The notes under the pieces: model-generated
What the model saw: the letters and a program-made list of their open reading frames with translations, nothing else
The model's database searches: none
What the model was told of the DNA's origin: nothing
From: a virus
Reading direction: 5' to 3' (one strand)
DNA: 28,453 nt
IMG/VR virus record: IMGVR_UViG_3300031602_000027
Coordinates: 1 to 28,453 of that record
Translations under genes and position numbers: made by a program
Part shown: positions 16,218 to 24,140 of the stretch, one piece after another
Numbering within the stretch: position 1 is the stretch's first letter
Layout: the number at the start of each line of letters is the position of its first letter

Positions 16218-16463
16218 ATGAAAGAATTAAAAGAAACAAAATTGTGTTATCCAACAGTAGAAACTTGGTTTATATGTTGGGATGACGATAGAGAGCAGAT
16301 AAGAGCTTACGGAAGTATCTTACCTTCACAATGTATGGAAACGCCTTACAACGAAGTAGACTACTATACAGAGGAGTCTGAGTGGGCAGAAGTATTGTTA
16401 GCTAATGGAATCAATCCATTTCCTCCTGAGCCTGAGCCACCTCTTGAAATAGAAGCCGAGTAA
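16218..16463 (+). CDS. Small hypothetical protein with Pro/Glu tail
   Basis: An 81-residue acidic protein of unknown function placed between the adhesin and the tail-completion protein. It contains an aromatic-rich centre (ETWFICWDDDRE, residues 15-26; NEVDYYTEESEWAEVLL, about 45-61) and ends with a proline and glutamate-rich tail (NPFPPEPEPPLEIEAE). There is no signal peptide or membrane segment. It starts 12 bases after the adhesin behind an A-rich leader, and its stop codon overlaps the next ATG (TAATGG), so translation is probably coupled. Small proteins immediately after tail-fibre genes are often fibre chaperones or attachment proteins; here that is only a possibility suggested by position. 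Confidence 0.65.
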   Translation: MKELKETKLCYPTVETWFICWDDDREQIRAYGSILPSQCMETPYNEVDYYTEESEWAEVLLANGINPFPPEPEPPLEIEAE

Positions 16464-16966
16464 TGGCATACGAAATAATGGCTAAAGTGTTATTTACTGA
16501 GGGAGAGCAAATGAAAAGTCTCCTTCAGCAAGAACTTATAGCTCAAGACCATATAGCTTCAGGTAATTTACACGATTCTTTTGATGTAGATTTCAATATT
16601 CTTGGAAGTGCTATTCACTTGAGTATAACTAATAGTGCGGGATATGCTATAGCAGTAGATGAAGGTGTAAGTGCAGGAACTTTAGTAGGAATAACAAAGT
16701 TAATAAAATGGGTAAAAGATAAACAAGCAAGAGGAAAGATGTTACCTTTTGATAATGAAATAGCAATAACTATAGCTCAAAGAGTTCAGGATTCAATAAT
16801 GGCAGGAGGAACTACAAGTCCTAAAGGATTTATAGGAAATGCAATGGATACAGCAAGAAAGATAGGTATGTTTGAAAGGATAGCTGCAGCAACAGGATTA
16901 GAAGTAGATGCAATTTTAGGAGAATCAGAAATAGATGATACAATAACAATAACCGCAACAATATAA
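16463..16966 (+). CDS. HK97-gp10-like tail-completion protein
   Basis: A 167-residue protein resembling the HK97 gp10 family, which helps join or complete head and tail. Pattern evidence: helical N-terminus, SGNLHDSFDVDFN (residues about 33-45) matching the S-G-x-L-x-x-S-x-x-v segment, ITNSAGYAIAVDEG (55-68) matching the n-x-a-x-Y-A-x-x-v-e-x-G segment, then IKWVKDKQARGK (81-92) matching the helix seen in this family, and a helical C-terminus with SPKGFIGNAMDTA (113-125). The C-terminal acidic end (GESEIDDTITITATI) is extra. The start codon overlaps the preceding stop and the gene ends four bases before the tape measure. In most siphoviruses this gene lies with the head-tail connectors; here it sits beside the tape measure instead. 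Family call by motif; confidence moderate. Confidence 0.65.
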   Translation: MAYEIMAKVLFTEGEQMKSLLQQELIAQDHIASGNLHDSFDVDFNILGSAIHLSITNSAGYAIAVDEGVSAGTLVGITKLIKWVKDKQARGKMLPFDNEIAITIAQRVQDSIMAGGTTSPKGFIGNAMDTARKIGMFERIAAATGLEVDAILGESEIDDTITITATI

Positions 16967-16970
16967 AATT

Positions 16971-19900
16971 ATGGCAGGAGCAGAACAAAAAATTATAGAT
17001 GTAAAAATTAAAGGTGTTAATGACCTTCTTAAACTAAAGAAAGCATTAAAAGACCTTAAAGACGAACAAAAGAAAGTTACTAAGGTAAATAAAGAATCAG
17101 AGGCAGAATGGAAAGATAAAGAAAGAGCTATTGATAAGGCTACTGTAAAGGTAAGAGAAAATAGAAAAGCATTAATTGCTCAAACATCTGCTCAGAAAAA
17201 ATCTACAAAGGCAGGTAGGTCTATGGGTTCAAGTATGCTTAAAACAGCCGCAACTATAACGGCAGTAATTTCAATCGTTAGGGTTCTTAGTCGTGTTTTT
17301 GTTACTGCATTTAAAACTTTTACTGAGTTTGAGTTCTCAATGGCTAAAGTAAGAGCAATATCAGGAGCTACAAATGATGAATTTATGAAGCTTACTGAAA
17401 GTGCTAAGGAATTGGGTCGTACAACATTCTTTACAGCAAAACAAGTAGCTGAATTACAGGTTAATTTTTCTAAGTTAGGATTTAGTGCTGATGAAATACT
17501 TAAGGTTCAGGCAGCTACATTAGATTTATCAATGGCTACAGGAAGTGATTTAGCTAGAGCAGCAACAGTTGCAGGTTCAGCAGTAAGAGGTTTTGGTCTT
17601 GATGCAAGCGAAGCAGGAAGAGTAGTTGATGTTATGGCTGTATCATTTACTAGTTCAGCTTTAGATATTGAAAAATGGCAAACATCTATGACTAAGGTTT
17701 CTGCTATTGCAGCAAGTATTGGAGTTGATATTGAGGGAACTGCTGCGGTTATGGGTGCTTTAGCAGATACAGGTATTGAAGCTTCTATTGCAGGTACGTC
17801 TTTAAGGAATATATTCTTAAAAATGTCTAACCCTACAGAGGCTCTAGCAAAGAGAATAGGATTTACGGTAAGTAGTACTGAGGATATGATTGAGGCTCTT
17901 AAAATACTTAAAAAATCTCAAATCGGTCAGTTAGAGATGCAAAGTCTTGTTGATAAAAGACAAGTAATTGCTATGGAGTCTATGATTAAGAATGTAGAGG
18001 AAATAGAAAAATATACTACAGCACTAAACAATGCAGAAGGAGCAGGTAGGGAAATGAGTGCTATAATGGAAGAAACATCTAAAGGTGCATTTAAAAAGTT
18101 TCAATCAGCTTTAGAAGGTTTATATTTATCTTTATCAGAAAGAGTTGCTCCCGCTGTAAATAAGTTGGCAGAATGGATGACTACATTAGCAGGGTCAATG
18201 ACAGAAGTGGCTGAAGTAAGGTTATCTGATAAGCTTAGGAAAGACCAAAAAGCAATGAATGATTTATTTAATGCTATTAGAAATAATAACACAGCAACGA
18301 AAACTGCAGTTTCGCTAGTTAAAAAAGCAAATAGACTTTACGGAGAGCAATTAGGATATGAATTAGAAGCTATTGATAATGGAGAAGAATTATATTTCAG
18401 TAAACTTAAGAATTCACAAGCTCAAAGAGAACTTAATGCTGTGTTTGAAGATAAGATAAGATTACAAGCTGCTGAAGAGGTTATGAATGATGCTATAGCT
18501 AAAGATATGGCAAATCAATATCAACTAAAACTTAAAGCCTTAGAAATATCTAAATTAGAAACAAAACAGAAGGAGGAAATAGCTAAATTTAATGCTCTAA
18601 GCGACCCTAATAGTGATGATTTTATTAAGGATGCGGTAGAAAGAGGGGAGGCTATGTTTCAAATGGCTATACCTGCAGCAAAATTAAGCAGAAAGATAAA
18701 GCTATTAAAAAATGAGCAAGAAGAAATGAATAAGGAAATGGCTGAAGCTCCTGACTATATTGCTGCAGCTAGAGACCTTTGGATAAGTTATGGTGGAATT
18801 ATAGATGATATTACTAAACCTATAGAATGTGGAACAGGATATGAGTGGGATGATTTATTAAAAAGATGTGTTAAAGAGAAAAAGACTAAGGTAACAGATT
18901 TTGCTGAAGAATTAAATCTATATAAAATTTCAGTTAGTAAAAGAACAACTGATACAATAAATTCAACTTTTATAGAAGATGAGGAAGATAGGAATATTGC
19001 TATATTAAATATGACAAGAGACTTACTAAAAGCGGAATTTGAATTATTTGCTGTTGGAGACAAAAGAAAAGCTGCTGCACATTTAAAATATCTAAAATCT
19101 ATTGAAAAAGCTGACAAGGCTGTTTTAAATAAAAAGAAAAGAGCATTAGATAAAGACCTTAGAGATGCTTTAAGAAGGATAGACGAAGAAGGAAGAGCGA
19201 GTACACAAGGAACTTTAGTTATGGAGAAAAAATCTCTTGAAGCTAAAAGAGAAGCGTTAAAAAAGAAATTAGAGTTATATAAAAATTACAGTAAAGAAGT
19301 AAAGAAAATACTAGAACAAATAGAAAAGGTAGATGAGGATTTAGATGATAATGGTAAAGAAAGAAAAGAGGAGGCTCAGAAATTTGCTGTTGATTTAGCT
19401 CAAGAGCTTTCAAATATGACTTTCTCTATACTTTCCAACCAAATGGCACAAGAAAAAAGCAGAAGAGAAGAAGATATTCAGAATGGTTTTAATCACGAAA
19501 TGACCGAATTAGATAGGCAGCTAGATAGAAAGTTAATTAGTCAGGCTGATTATGATGGAAAGAAAATGATTCTTGAAACTGAAACTCAAAATGAGGAGTT
19601 AGCATTACAAAAAGAGTTTGCTAGAAAAGAAAAAAATATAGCTATAGCTCAGGCGGCAGTAAATGCTGCACTAGCAATAACTGCAGCTTGGGTTTCTCCT
19701 TATACTGCTCCATTTGTAATACCTCTTATAATAGCTTCAACTGCTGCCCAAATTGCTGTTATTGAATCACAAGAATTTGCTAAAGGAGGAATGGTAGAGG
19801 AGTATGCTAATGGAGGTATGGTTCAAGGGAAATCACACGCACAAGGAGGGGAGAAGTTTGCAGTAGGAGGTAGAGTGGTTGAACTAGAAGGAGGGGAGGC

Positions 19901-20141
19901 TGTTATAAATAAAAGAAGTACTGCAATGTTTAGACCTCAACTATCCGCTATGAACTCAGCAGGAGGAGGGGTTAAGTTTGCTGATGGTGGAATAATGAGT
20001 AGTTCATCATTTACATCTGCTAGGTTTAATTCTTTATCATTAGGAGGCTCTCAATCTTCAGGAAGAGTAGTTGTGGTAGAGTCAGATATAACTAATTCTC
20101 AGAGTAAAGTAAAAGCAATTCAGTCTAATGCAAGTTTTTAA
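16971..20141 (+). CDS. Tail tape-measure protein
   Basis: A 1056-residue protein that sets tail length and passes through the tail during DNA ejection. The N-terminus is a charged coiled coil (1-75). A hydrophobic helix follows (about 90-118). Residues about 118-300 match the TP901-type phage tail tape-measure core: FEFSMAKVRAISGATNDEF, FTAKQVAELQVNFSKLGFSA, ATLDLSMATGSDLARAATV, GTAAVMGALADTGIEASIAG and SLRNIFLKMSNP. Long charged helices rich in Lys and Glu fill the middle, with a strongly hydrophobic Ala-rich segment at about 887-932 (AAWVSPYTAPFVIPLIIAS). The C-terminus has Gly-rich repeats (GGMVEEYANGG, AVGGRVVELEGGEAVINKRS) typical of tape measures. By the usual rule of about 0.15 nm per residue, the tail would be near 150-160 nm, an inference. 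It starts ATGGCA. Confidence 0.93.
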   Translation: MAGAEQKIIDVKIKGVNDLLKLKKALKDLKDEQKKVTKVNKESEAEWKDKERAIDKATVKVRENRKALIAQTSAQKKSTKAGRSMGSSMLKTAATITAVISIVRVLSRVFVTAFKTFTEFEFSMAKVRAISGATNDEFMKLTESAKELGRTTFFTAKQVAELQVNFSKLGFSADEILKVQAATLDLSMATGSDLARAATVAGSAVRGFGLDASEAGRVVDVMAVSFTSSALDIEKWQTSMTKVSAIAASIGVDIEGTAAVMGALADTGIEASIAGTSLRNIFLKMSNPTEALAKRIGFTVSSTEDMIEALKILKKSQIGQLEMQSLVDKRQVIAMESMIKNVEEIEKYTTALNNAEGAGREMSAIMEETSKGAFKKFQSALEGLYLSLSERVAPAVNKLAEWMTTLAGSMTEVAEVRLSDKLRKDQKAMNDLFNAIRNNNTATKTAVSLVKKANRLYGEQLGYELEAIDNGEELYFSKLKNSQAQRELNAVFEDKIRLQAAEEVMNDAIAKDMANQYQLKLKALEISKLETKQKEEIAKFNALSDPNSDDFIKDAVERGEAMFQMAIPAAKLSRKIKLLKNEQEEMNKEMAEAPDYIAAARDLWISYGGIIDDITKPIECGTGYEWDDLLKRCVKEKKTKVTDFAEELNLYKISVSKRTTDTINSTFIEDEEDRNIAILNMTRDLLKAEFELFAVGDKRKAAAHLKYLKSIEKADKAVLNKKKRALDKDLRDALRRIDEEGRASTQGTLVMEKKSLEAKREALKKKLELYKNYSKEVKKILEQIEKVDEDLDDNGKERKEEAQKFAVDLAQELSNMTFSILSNQMAQEKSRREEDIQNGFNHEMTELDRQLDRKLISQADYDGKKMILETETQNEELALQKEFARKEKNIAIAQAAVNAALAITAAWVSPYTAPFVIPLIIASTAAQIAVIESQEFAKGGMVEEYANGGMVQGKSHAQGGEKFAVGGRVVELEGGEAVINKRSTAMFRPQLSAMNSAGGGVKFADGGIMSSSSFTSARFNSLSLGGSQSSGRVVVVESDITNSQSKVKAIQSNASF

Positions 20142-20152
20142 AAAATATTTTA

Positions 20153-20160
20153 TATATTTG
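20153..20160 (+). promoter_or_regulatory. Bacteroidota -7 box TATATTTG before small-gene cluster
   Basis: TATATTTG fits the Bacteroidota housekeeping -7 consensus TAnnTTTG. The ATG of the next gene lies six bases after the final G, which is about where transcription would begin, so the mRNA may be leaderless or nearly so. No good -33 TTG is visible at the usual distance. The octamer recurs at 21005 and 28035. Confidence 0.55.
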
Positions 20161-20166
20161 CCCTAA

Positions 20167-20376
20167 ATGTTTGTAGATAAAAAAATAAAAGAAGCTCGCA
20201 TATCAATATGCAAGAAGTGTGAGTTCTACAGGAACTTCATAATGCTAAAGAAACCAATAATAACAAAAGGTTCAAGGTGTGGGAAATGCTCTTGCTTTTT
20301 AGACGCTAAGGCTAGTTTAACAAAAGAATGGTTTGGTAAATGTCCAATAGATAAATGGGAACAGAAAGGGTTATAA
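20167..20376 (+). CDS. Small Cys-rich, probable zinc-binding protein
   Basis: A 69-residue basic protein with six cysteines: C15-x-x-C18, C38-x-x-C41-x-C43 and C59. The spacing CKKC...CGKCSC...GKCPIDKW fits a zinc ribbon or treble-clef type knuckle, presumably binding one or two zinc ions. Small proteins of this type with a closing C-P-x-x-K-W are known in phages of Bacteroidota, without a firm function. It is the first gene after a TATATTTG promoter box and is followed by two other small genes, so this three-gene group may be expressed apart from the structural genes. DNA or RNA binding, or regulation of late genes, is plausible but only inferred. The C-terminus overlaps the long form of the next gene. 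Confidence 0.7.
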   Translation: MFVDKKIKEARISICKKCEFYRNFIMLKKPIITKGSRCGKCSCFLDAKASLTKEWFGKCPIDKWEQKGL

Positions 20377-20390
20377 AAAAAGATTATACA

Positions 20391-20627
20391 ATGAAACTTA
20401 TAGATGTAACAGCAGAAAGAGTTATAGAAAAAGATAGAGTGGATATTAAAAAAATATTACTTTCTAATGAATCCCTTAAAGAACTTAGTAATCAAGACCT
20501 AAGAAGTCTTTTTTCATATTGGTCTAAATATATACCTCAACATAAACAAAGTCCATCTTGTCAAGGTTGTCGTAATGCCGTATATAATTTTTGGTATAAA
20601 GTAAAGCAGCATTGGGAAAAAGAATAA
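20391..20627 (+). CDS. Small hypothetical protein with CxxC pair
   Basis: A 78-residue protein from the ATG at 20391. An in-frame ATG at 20355 would overlap the preceding gene by 22 bases and add 12 residues of low quality, so I prefer the later start, which follows an A-rich leader. The N-terminal half is charged (VIEKDRVDIKKILLS). A helix LSNQDLRSLFSYWSKYI (residues 32-48) follows, then SCQGC (56-60) and an aromatic, basic C-terminus (NFWYKVKQHWEKE). The CxxC alone is not enough to claim zinc binding; a partner pair from another chain would be needed. It ends directly against the next ATG (TAAATG), indicating coupled translation. Function unknown; its neighbours suggest a nucleic-acid or regulatory role. 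Confidence 0.6.
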   Translation: MKLIDVTAERVIEKDRVDIKKILLSNESLKELSNQDLRSLFSYWSKYIPQHKQSPSCQGCRNAVYNFWYKVKQHWEKE

Positions 20628-20951
20628 ATGGCAGAAAGACAGAATAAAATAGAAGTGGTATATGAGTATTTAGAACTAATGGAAAAGGAGGTTACATTAA
20701 GAATACCCGATAACGCAACAATAAAAGATACCATATTACATTTATTAGAAAGAGGTCTCATTCCGCCAAAGAAAGTTAGGAATTATATGATAGTAAAAGA
20801 TTTTGATAGTCTTTTAGTCTCTAATGAAGGTAACAGAACTCATACGTTTATGGATATATCTATAAAGTATGAGATAACAGAAAGGCAAGCACAAACAATA
20901 GTTTATAAAGAGAGGGGAAAACAATCTCCTCATTATAACATTAGTTACTAA
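20628..20951 (+). CDS. Hypothetical protein with possible C-terminal HTH
   Basis: A 107-residue protein beginning ATGGCA. The first part is helical and acidic (VVYEYLELMEKEV). The middle contains a possible helix-turn region (TIKDTILHLLERGLIPPKKV, residues 31-50). The C-terminal segment FMDISIKYEITERQAQTIVY (residues 73-92) has the helix-turn-helix look f-x-d-i-x-x-x-y-x-i-s-e-r-q-a-x-x-i-v, as in small phage transcription activators and terminase-like DNA-binding proteins. Basic residues follow (KERGKQ). It is the last gene of the small cluster behind the 20153 box, and the protease promoter box lies 54 bases downstream, so a regulator of late head genes is a testable idea. An alternative is a second DNA-binding packaging factor. 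Confidence in the frame is good, in the function low. Confidence 0.6.
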   Translation: MAERQNKIEVVYEYLELMEKEVTLRIPDNATIKDTILHLLERGLIPPKKVRNYMIVKDFDSLLVSNEGNRTHTFMDISIKYEITERQAQTIVYKERGKQSPHYNISY

Positions 20952-21004
20952 ACATCTATTAAAACTATTTCCTAAAACTTCATAAATCTTTTTTTATCTA
21001 TTCT

Positions 21005-21012
21005 TATATTTG
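21005..21012 (+). promoter_or_regulatory. Bacteroidota -7 box TATATTTG before the protease gene
   Basis: TATATTTG again matches TAnnTTTG and lies only four bases before the ATG at 21017. The gap after the previous gene (20952-21016) is A/T-rich with a T7 run at 20989-20995. Initiation at the expected distance would fall at or next to the ATG, giving a leaderless message for the head operon. Confidence 0.55.
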
Positions 21013-21016
21013 CAAA

Positions 21017-22012
21017 ATGCAAAAAGAATGGTATAAGATTAAAAATAAGTCATCTGAAGTTTCAGATGTTTATTTATTCAACGATATAGGTACTTTCGGG
21101 ATAACAGCTCAAAGCTTTATTGACGAAATTAAACAATACGAAGATAGAGAATTAAACATACACATTAATAGTCTAGGAGGAGAAGTTTTTGAAGGTATGG
21201 CTATTTATTCTATCATTCAAAGAAGAACATCCAAGACAACAGTTTATATTGAAGGAATAGCAGCAAGTATTGCTTCTGTTATTGCTTTAGCGGCAGATGA
21301 GGTTATAATGAGTGAAAACTCTTTACTTATGATTCATAACGCTTGGGGAGGAACTCAGGGGGAAGCTAAAGATATGAGAAAACAAGCTGAAATTCTTGAT
21401 AAAATTACAAATGAAATTGCTGAAGTTTACGTTAAGAAAACAAAAATCCCCTACAACGAAATTGTAGAAATGATGGATGAAGAAACTTGGCTAACAGCAG
21501 AAGAAGCAGTAGCGTTAGGGTTCGTGGACTCCATCTCCGAGCCTATTAAAGTCGCTGCGAAGTATGATGTTTCAAAATATAAGAACATCACAAATAAAAA
21601 GGTGGAACAAATTTTAAGTTTAACAAAAAAAAGAGAAATCAAAATGACGGAAGAATTAAAAAATTGGTTTAACTCAAAGGTTGAGGAAATCATTGCTAAG
21701 GTAAAAGATAGTAAAGATGTTGAAACTGTTGAGTCTGTTAATGTTGAGGTAAAGCTTGCTGACAATGAAGAAATTATGAATAAATTTTCTGATTTAGACG
21801 GGACTATATCAAAACTTAACAATTCTATTGGAGAATTAGAGGGAGAAAAAGAAACTCTAATTGCAGAAGTAGAAAGAATGAATGCTTTATTAAGTAAGGC
21901 AGATGCAAAAGGTACGGATGTGTCTACAGACGGAGACCCTAGTGTAGTAGAAAATAAAGTTGTAGACATTAACGCATCATTCTTCGACAACTTAGTCGGA
22001 ATGATAAAATAA
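21017..22012 (+). CDS. ClpP-like prohead protease with scaffold-like tail
   Basis: A 331-residue protein of the S14 (ClpP) phage prohead protease group. Residues 1-175 contain LNIHINSLGGEVFEGMAIYS (46-65), the nucleophile Ser84 in GIAASIASVIA (80-90), His107 in LLMIHNAWGG (103-112) and a probable catalytic Asp154 in MMDEETWLTAEEAV (152-165), followed by ALGFVDSI, the usual end of the fold. Residues 200-331 form an acidic coiled coil and a disordered linker, as expected of an internal scaffold. An in-frame ATG (residue 210, base 21644) at the scaffold boundary could give a separate scaffold, as lambda C gives Nu3. The major capsid gene follows directly. The protease processes the prohead during maturation. 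Identification of the protease is firm; the scaffold role is inferred from position and composition. Confidence 0.9.
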   Translation: MQKEWYKIKNKSSEVSDVYLFNDIGTFGITAQSFIDEIKQYEDRELNIHINSLGGEVFEGMAIYSIIQRRTSKTTVYIEGIAASIASVIALAADEVIMSENSLLMIHNAWGGTQGEAKDMRKQAEILDKITNEIAEVYVKKTKIPYNEIVEMMDEETWLTAEEAVALGFVDSISEPIKVAAKYDVSKYKNITNKKVEQILSLTKKREIKMTEELKNWFNSKVEEIIAKVKDSKDVETVESVNVEVKLADNEEIMNKFSDLDGTISKLNNSIGELEGEKETLIAEVERMNALLSKADAKGTDVSTDGDPSVVENKVVDINASFFDNLVGMIK

Positions 22013-22034
22013 TTAATTTAAAAAATAAGAAAAA

Positions 22035-23141
22035 ATGGCAAATTTAGCAGATAATGGTTTAGGGGGTACTTATGTAGGTGGTTACGCAGCAGGAATCCTT
22101 TTAGAGCCAATGTTCCGTTCAGATGAAATTATGAGAAATTACACTCTTTATCCGAATGTAAAGTACAAGCAGAACATTATGATGGCAAACAAATTAACAG
22201 ACATCACAGCAATTAATGATGGATGTGGAGCAAACCTTTGTACAGGGGCAAACTTGAACGATTTTGATATTACTCAAAAAGTTCTTGAAGTAAAAAATGT
22301 TTCAGTTAAACAAACTCAATGTTGGGATGAGTTCAAAGCAGAAGTAATTAGAGAGTCTTATAATGCAGGTATCAATATGCCTGACTTAAACGGAACTCAA
22401 TTAGCACAAATTATTGGGAAAAGAACACAGCAAGGTATCCAACACGATACAATTAGAAATATGTGGGCAGGAGATTCTGCTTTAGTAGGGGCTAACGCTA
22501 ACTGTTCTTATGGTTCAATGGGAGATGGTCTATGGAAATTATTATCTGTAGCTACTGCGATTGGTGGTGCAACAGGATTAAGAGAATTTACAGCAGCAAC
22601 TACAGCAGCAGCTAATCTTGTAGCAGTAGGAGCGACTATAACACCTGCAGATGCAGAATTATTATTAAGAAGTGTATTTGATGGAGCACCTGCAGAATTA
22701 CAACAAACTCCTGCAGGAGAAAAGAAAATGTTTGTAACTCCAAATATATACAATGCTTACTTTGGTGCTTTAACAGCACTTTCCCCTTCAGTAGGAGCAG
22801 TTGATTACGGACACTCAGAAGCTCAATCAGGAGCTAATTATACAACATTAAGATTCAGAGGTGTAGAGGTTGTTCCAATGTATGAGTGGGATACTTCATT
22901 TACTGCATTAGCAGCAGCACCACCTGCATTATTTACTACTACAGGAGCTAATCAGAGTACTCAAGGTTGTATTTATGCAGCTAAATCTAACTTATTTATA
23001 GGTTCAGATGTTACTGCTCCTGAGAACAACTTCAAAATGTTCTATGACGAGTCAGCAGAAGATATGAAAATTAGAGCTTACTTTACTATGGGCTTCCAAT
23101 TCGGTTGGAACTCTTTAGTAAATGGAGGAATGCTAGTATAA
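22035..23141 (+). CDS. Major capsid protein
   Basis: A 368-residue protein directly after the protease-scaffold gene, the standard position of the major head protein. It begins ATGGCA behind a strong A-rich leader. The sequence has an N-terminal glycine-rich arm (MANLADNGLGGTYVGGYAAG), a segment QCWDEFKAEVIRESYNAG (residues about 95-112), a helix GTQLAQIIGKRTQQGIQHD (about 119-137) that fits the spine helix of the HK97 fold, Ala/Thr-rich loops, VTPNIYNAYFGAL, GVEVVPMYEWD and a C-terminal beta region ending FQFGWNSLVNGGMLV. Three cysteines cluster around INDGCGANLCTGAN and QCWD. Codon use is somewhat less A-heavy than in the adhesion block, as expected for a highly expressed gene. Fold assignment is from context and general pattern; the role is strongly supported. 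Confidence 0.88.
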   Translation: MANLADNGLGGTYVGGYAAGILLEPMFRSDEIMRNYTLYPNVKYKQNIMMANKLTDITAINDGCGANLCTGANLNDFDITQKVLEVKNVSVKQTQCWDEFKAEVIRESYNAGINMPDLNGTQLAQIIGKRTQQGIQHDTIRNMWAGDSALVGANANCSYGSMGDGLWKLLSVATAIGGATGLREFTAATTAAANLVAVGATITPADAELLLRSVFDGAPAELQQTPAGEKKMFVTPNIYNAYFGALTALSPSVGAVDYGHSEAQSGANYTTLRFRGVEVVPMYEWDTSFTALAAAPPALFTTTGANQSTQGCIYAAKSNLFIGSDVTAPENNFKMFYDESAEDMKIRAYFTMGFQFGWNSLVNGGMLV

Positions 23142-23154
23142 TCAATTAATAGAA

Positions 23155-23176
23155 GTGGGGGCGTCAAAACCCCCAC
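23155..23176 (+). other. Strong GC hairpin after the major capsid gene
   Basis: GTGGGGG (23155-23161) and CCCCCAC (23170-23176) form a perfect 7-bp stem with loop CGTCAAAA. It is the most GC-rich spot in the neighbourhood. No T-run follows, so it is not a classic intrinsic terminator; it may partly terminate, or protect the capsid mRNA from 3' decay. Confidence 0.75.
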
Positions 23177-23204
23177 AACTTTAACCTTAAAAAAATAAAA
23201 TAAA

Positions 23205-23777
23205 ATGGCAATAGATACAGGTATAGCATTAGATTGTGCAGCATTAGTAGAAGTAGGAGGATTAAATAATATTTTTGTAACAGATATTGAAAACTTAACT
23301 GCGGTAACAGAAGGAGCAGCAGGAACTCACGAGTATACAGCACTTACTTATGGGACTTGGGCAATGTTTCAGTTAAAACCAAATACAGCAACTTGGGGAA
23401 CAACTTCCACTAAAGAAAATGGTGTTACTAAATTTGAAACTACAGTTTCTTGGTATATTCCAAATATTACTTCAGCAACATCTGCAATATTAGAAAATAT
23501 GAAAAACAAGTGTATTGTAGCAGTTGGAGAATTTAGAAGTGGAACTAGTTTGACTTGTGGTATTAGTGAAACTTATCCAGGAACAGGAGCAGGTGCAGAA
23601 TATTGGAAGTACAATAAAACTTATGCTTCAATGACACTTGAATCTACAAGTGGAGCTGATTTTGTTGATGGAAATGGAGCTACAGTTACTTTAGTAGCAA
23701 CTTCTTTTGAAACTCCAAGAACTTATGCAGGAACAATTACTTATGCAGCAACAAATGACCAAGCAGCATTAGCATAG
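23205..23777 (+). CDS. Probable major tail protein
   Basis: A 190-residue protein that is mainly beta in character, rich in Thr, Ala and Gly, with no signal peptide. It starts ATGGCA behind AAAAAAATAAAATAAA. Key patterns are an N-terminal ALDCAALVEVGGLNNIFVTD (residues 8-27), YTALTYGTWAMFQLKP, a strand FETTVSWYIPN and C-terminal GATVTLVATSFETPRTYAGT. The N-terminal C-x-x-x-x-x-x-G-G-x-x-x-i-x-v-t-d pattern is one I associate with major tail tube proteins of Bacteroidota siphoviruses. It lies alone between two hairpins (23155 and 23808), which fits a separately tuned, high-level structural gene. Alternative: a head decoration protein. The tube role is supported by composition, size and the absence of another major tail candidate in the window. 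Confidence 0.65.
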   Translation: MAIDTGIALDCAALVEVGGLNNIFVTDIENLTAVTEGAAGTHEYTALTYGTWAMFQLKPNTATWGTTSTKENGVTKFETTVSWYIPNITSATSAILENMKNKCIVAVGEFRSGTSLTCGISETYPGTGAGAEYWKYNKTYASMTLESTSGADFVDGNGATVTLVATSFETPRTYAGTITYAATNDQAALA

Positions 23778-23807
23778 TCTGAAACTGCTGAGTTAATTAA
23801 ATAATAA

Positions 23808-23845
23808 AAGCGAGAGGCGTAAAAACCTCTTGCTTATATTTTTTT
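23808..23845 (+). terminator. Intrinsic terminator after the major tail gene
   Basis: AAGCGAGAGG (23808-23817) pairs with CCTCTTGCTT (23826-23835), a 10-bp stem with one G-U pair and loop CGTAAAAA. A T7 run follows at 23839-23845 after a short ATA. The loop differs by one base from that of the hairpin at 23155. The next gene starts within a few bases. Confidence 0.75.
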
Positions 23846-23849
23846 GCAT

Positions 23850-24140
23850 ATGTGTAAGTGTAATGAAAAAAATAGTGTAGATTTACAAATAATTAAATTA
23901 TATTTAAGTATGGCAAAGTATGAGGTAAAAAAGAAGTGGCTAGGAAAGGGTTCTTGTAGTCAATTTCAAGACGGAAATGGAGGTACTATGACTATATGTT
24001 GGGATAATGCTAGCGAGTCAGATATAGCTAGAGCTTACGAAGAATTCAATAACGCAGAAGCTTTTATAAATAAAACGGAGAAATCAAGTGAGAAAAAAAT
24101 CAGTAAAGCCAAAAAGCCAAGTAAAGACATCATCGAATAG
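23850..24140 (+). CDS. Small basic protein between tail and portal genes
   Basis: From the ATG at 23850 this is 96 residues; a TTG at 23844 would add two, and an ATG at 23910 (ATGGCA, the favoured start sequence of this genome) would give a 76-residue protein MAKYEVKKKWLGKG. I list the longer form but consider 23910 equally likely. The core carries DGNGGTMTICWDNASESDIA (residues about 43-62 of the long form) and an Ala/Glu helix, then a Lys/Ser-rich C-terminal tail with KKISKAKKPSK. Small proteins of this shape (short basic beta core, then Lys-rich tail) commonly accompany portal or connector genes in Bacteroidota phages; their role is unknown. It overlaps the portal gene by 53 bases in another frame. 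The frame is convincing because of the ordered hydrophobic pattern. Confidence 0.6.
   Translation: MCKCNEKNSVDLQIIKLYLSMAKYEVKKKWLGKGSCSQFQDGNGGTMTICWDNASESDIARAYEEFNNAEAFINKTEKSSEKKISKAKKPSKDIIE

Noticed and set aside
20355-20390. Upstream ATG for the gene at 20391
   Set aside because: It overlaps the preceding gene and adds a short stretch of poor quality; the ATG at 20391 has the A-rich leader typical here.
21451-21990. Long minus-strand open frame under the protease gene (179 codons)
   Set aside because: It is antisense to the well-supported coiled-coil part of the protease gene, Ser/Leu/Phe-rich from reversed Glu/Lys codons, with no leader or neighbours on that strand. Other minus-strand frames were set aside for the same reason.
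23836-23846. TATATTTTTTTG as a promoter box for the small gene at 23850
   Set aside because: It has too many T between TA and G to fit TAnnTTTG and is better explained as the T-run of the terminator at 23808.
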